Origin: JBEKYD01 sp049509915
GTDB taxonomy: Bacteria > Acidobacteriota > Terriglobia > Bryobacterales > Bryobacteraceae
NCBI GenBank assembly: GCA_049509915.1
Contig: JBEKZL010000103.1
Coordinates: forward strand, 1-23,390
DNA length: 23,390 bases
Direction: 5' to 3'
Positions 22,854 through 23,390 of the stretch are shown here, in pieces. The position numbers and the translations under genes were made by a program. The notes under the pieces are model-generated. The model ran no database searches. It was given only the letters and a program-made list of their open reading frames with translations, and was not told the DNA's origin. Numbering within the stretch: the stretch's first letter is position 1; each line of letters begins with the position of its first letter.

Positions 22854-23390
22854 TCACTTCTTCTGCAGCGTGAACGCCATCGGCCCCAGCTCCGTGGGCG
22901 CGGCGGGCTGGAAACCGGTGGCGTTGCTTTGCGGGAGCTGGTTGCCGTTCTGATCGAACACATTGGCCACCGTGCTGGCAACATTCAGGGTCAGTGCGGT
23001 TTTGAGCGGCACCGCGATCTGGTAGTTCCGCCCGGTAACGTCGGTGGAGGCGAAGCGCGCGTGCCGGTAGAGCTTATCGGGTCCCTTGAGGATGAGCTGA
23101 AGCTGCGGCTCGTACTGCGCCGGCCCGCCGATTGCGACCGGCGGCAGCACATGATCCGGATCGGCCACGTGAACCTGCAGCCACGCCCCCTTCACCGCCG
23201 TAAACACGATCCCGCTAACCTGCTGCCCCGCCGCCACCGCAATCGGCCCTTGCCCCGATCCCCACACGCAGCTATCCACGTAAGGCGAATTCGCCGGCGC
23301 CGCCTCGGCAGCCGAAACCTGCGCGCACAGAGCGTAGCTCCCCGCAGCCAACCGGGAAAAGCTGAACGACCCATCCGCCCCCGTGGACAC
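22854..23390 (-). CDS. Carboxypeptidase-regulatory-like secreted protein, C-terminal part
   Basis: The frame enters from the right edge of the window, so the true start is not seen. Its first residues, VSTGADGSFSFSRLAAGSYAL, have the pattern of a carboxypeptidase-regulatory or related prealbumin-like beta-sandwich repeat (xxxDGxFxFxxLxxGxYxL). The remaining 150 residues are beta-rich with a second sandwich-like segment and end in FTLQKK. Such proteins are abundant among acidobacterial secreted proteins and usually bind carbohydrate or protein. No catalytic motif is visible. It converges with the POTRA/HEAT gene across the hairpin spacer. Confidence 0.7.
   Translation of the reverse strand: MSTGADGSFSFSRLAAGSYALCAQVSAAEAAPANSPYVDSCVWGSGQGPIAVAAGQQVSGIVFTAVKGAWLQVHVADPDHVLPPVAIGGPAQYEPQLQLILKGPDKLYRHARFASTDVTGRNYQIAVPLKTALTLNVASTVANVFDQNGNQLPQSNATGFQPAAPTELGPMAFTLQKK

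Overview
The window comes from a GC-rich bacterium, most likely an acidobacterium of the Bryobacterales/Solibacter type. The clues are a secreted protein with the N-terminal domain I recall as TIGR03437 (abundant in that group), a secreted DUF-like protein of a family I recall as expanded there, many genes without strong Shine-Dalgarno sites, and dispersed GC-rich palindromic elements typical of those genomes. This placement is inference; no rRNA or species marker is present.

Layout. 1-144: a perfect 28-bp palindrome upstream of a signalling gene. 145-2371: a soluble histidine kinase and an NtrC-type sigma54-dependent response regulator, convergent and overlapping by 47 nt. 2372-2934: a gene-poor stretch with a sigma54-like promoter and a possible 52-aa ORF. 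2935-4356: a glycosyltransferase/methyltransferase fusion. 4450-6637: a Ser/Thr protein kinase with two C-terminal repeats, convergent with and overlapping a membrane sensor with a CxxCH haem motif and a HAMP domain. 6863-8245: a lineage-type secreted protein. 8325-8752: two head-to-head gene remnants, YciI-like and RibA C-terminal. 8762-11919: a large secreted beta-helix protein broken by an apparent one-base frameshift.

12394-14047 (minus strand): tmk-holB, coupled housekeeping genes. 14147-15427: a secreted amidohydrolase. 15566-18959 (minus strand): a translationally coupled trio, cutA, a HAD phosphatase/mutase and a membrane sensor whose histidine-kinase and receiver domains have both lost their phosphorylation residues. 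19025-21539: small membrane proteins (an FtsB/DivIC-like protein, a 52-aa two-helix protein, a zinc-ribbon RDD protein, a DUF2752 protein and a zinc-ribbon DUF4870 protein). 21605-22612: a secreted POTRA-like/HEAT-like protein. 22613-22853: a cluster of hairpins. 22854-23390: the C-terminal part of a secreted carboxypeptidase-regulatory-like protein that runs off the window.

The most interesting items are the degenerate kinase/receiver protein (15566-17974), the pairing of a haem-c sensor with a repeat-bearing Ser/Thr kinase, the covarying double-hairpin repeat seen at 20396 and 22745, and the head-to-head gene fragments at 8325-8752. No tRNA, rRNA, CRISPR array, transposase or phage gene was seen.
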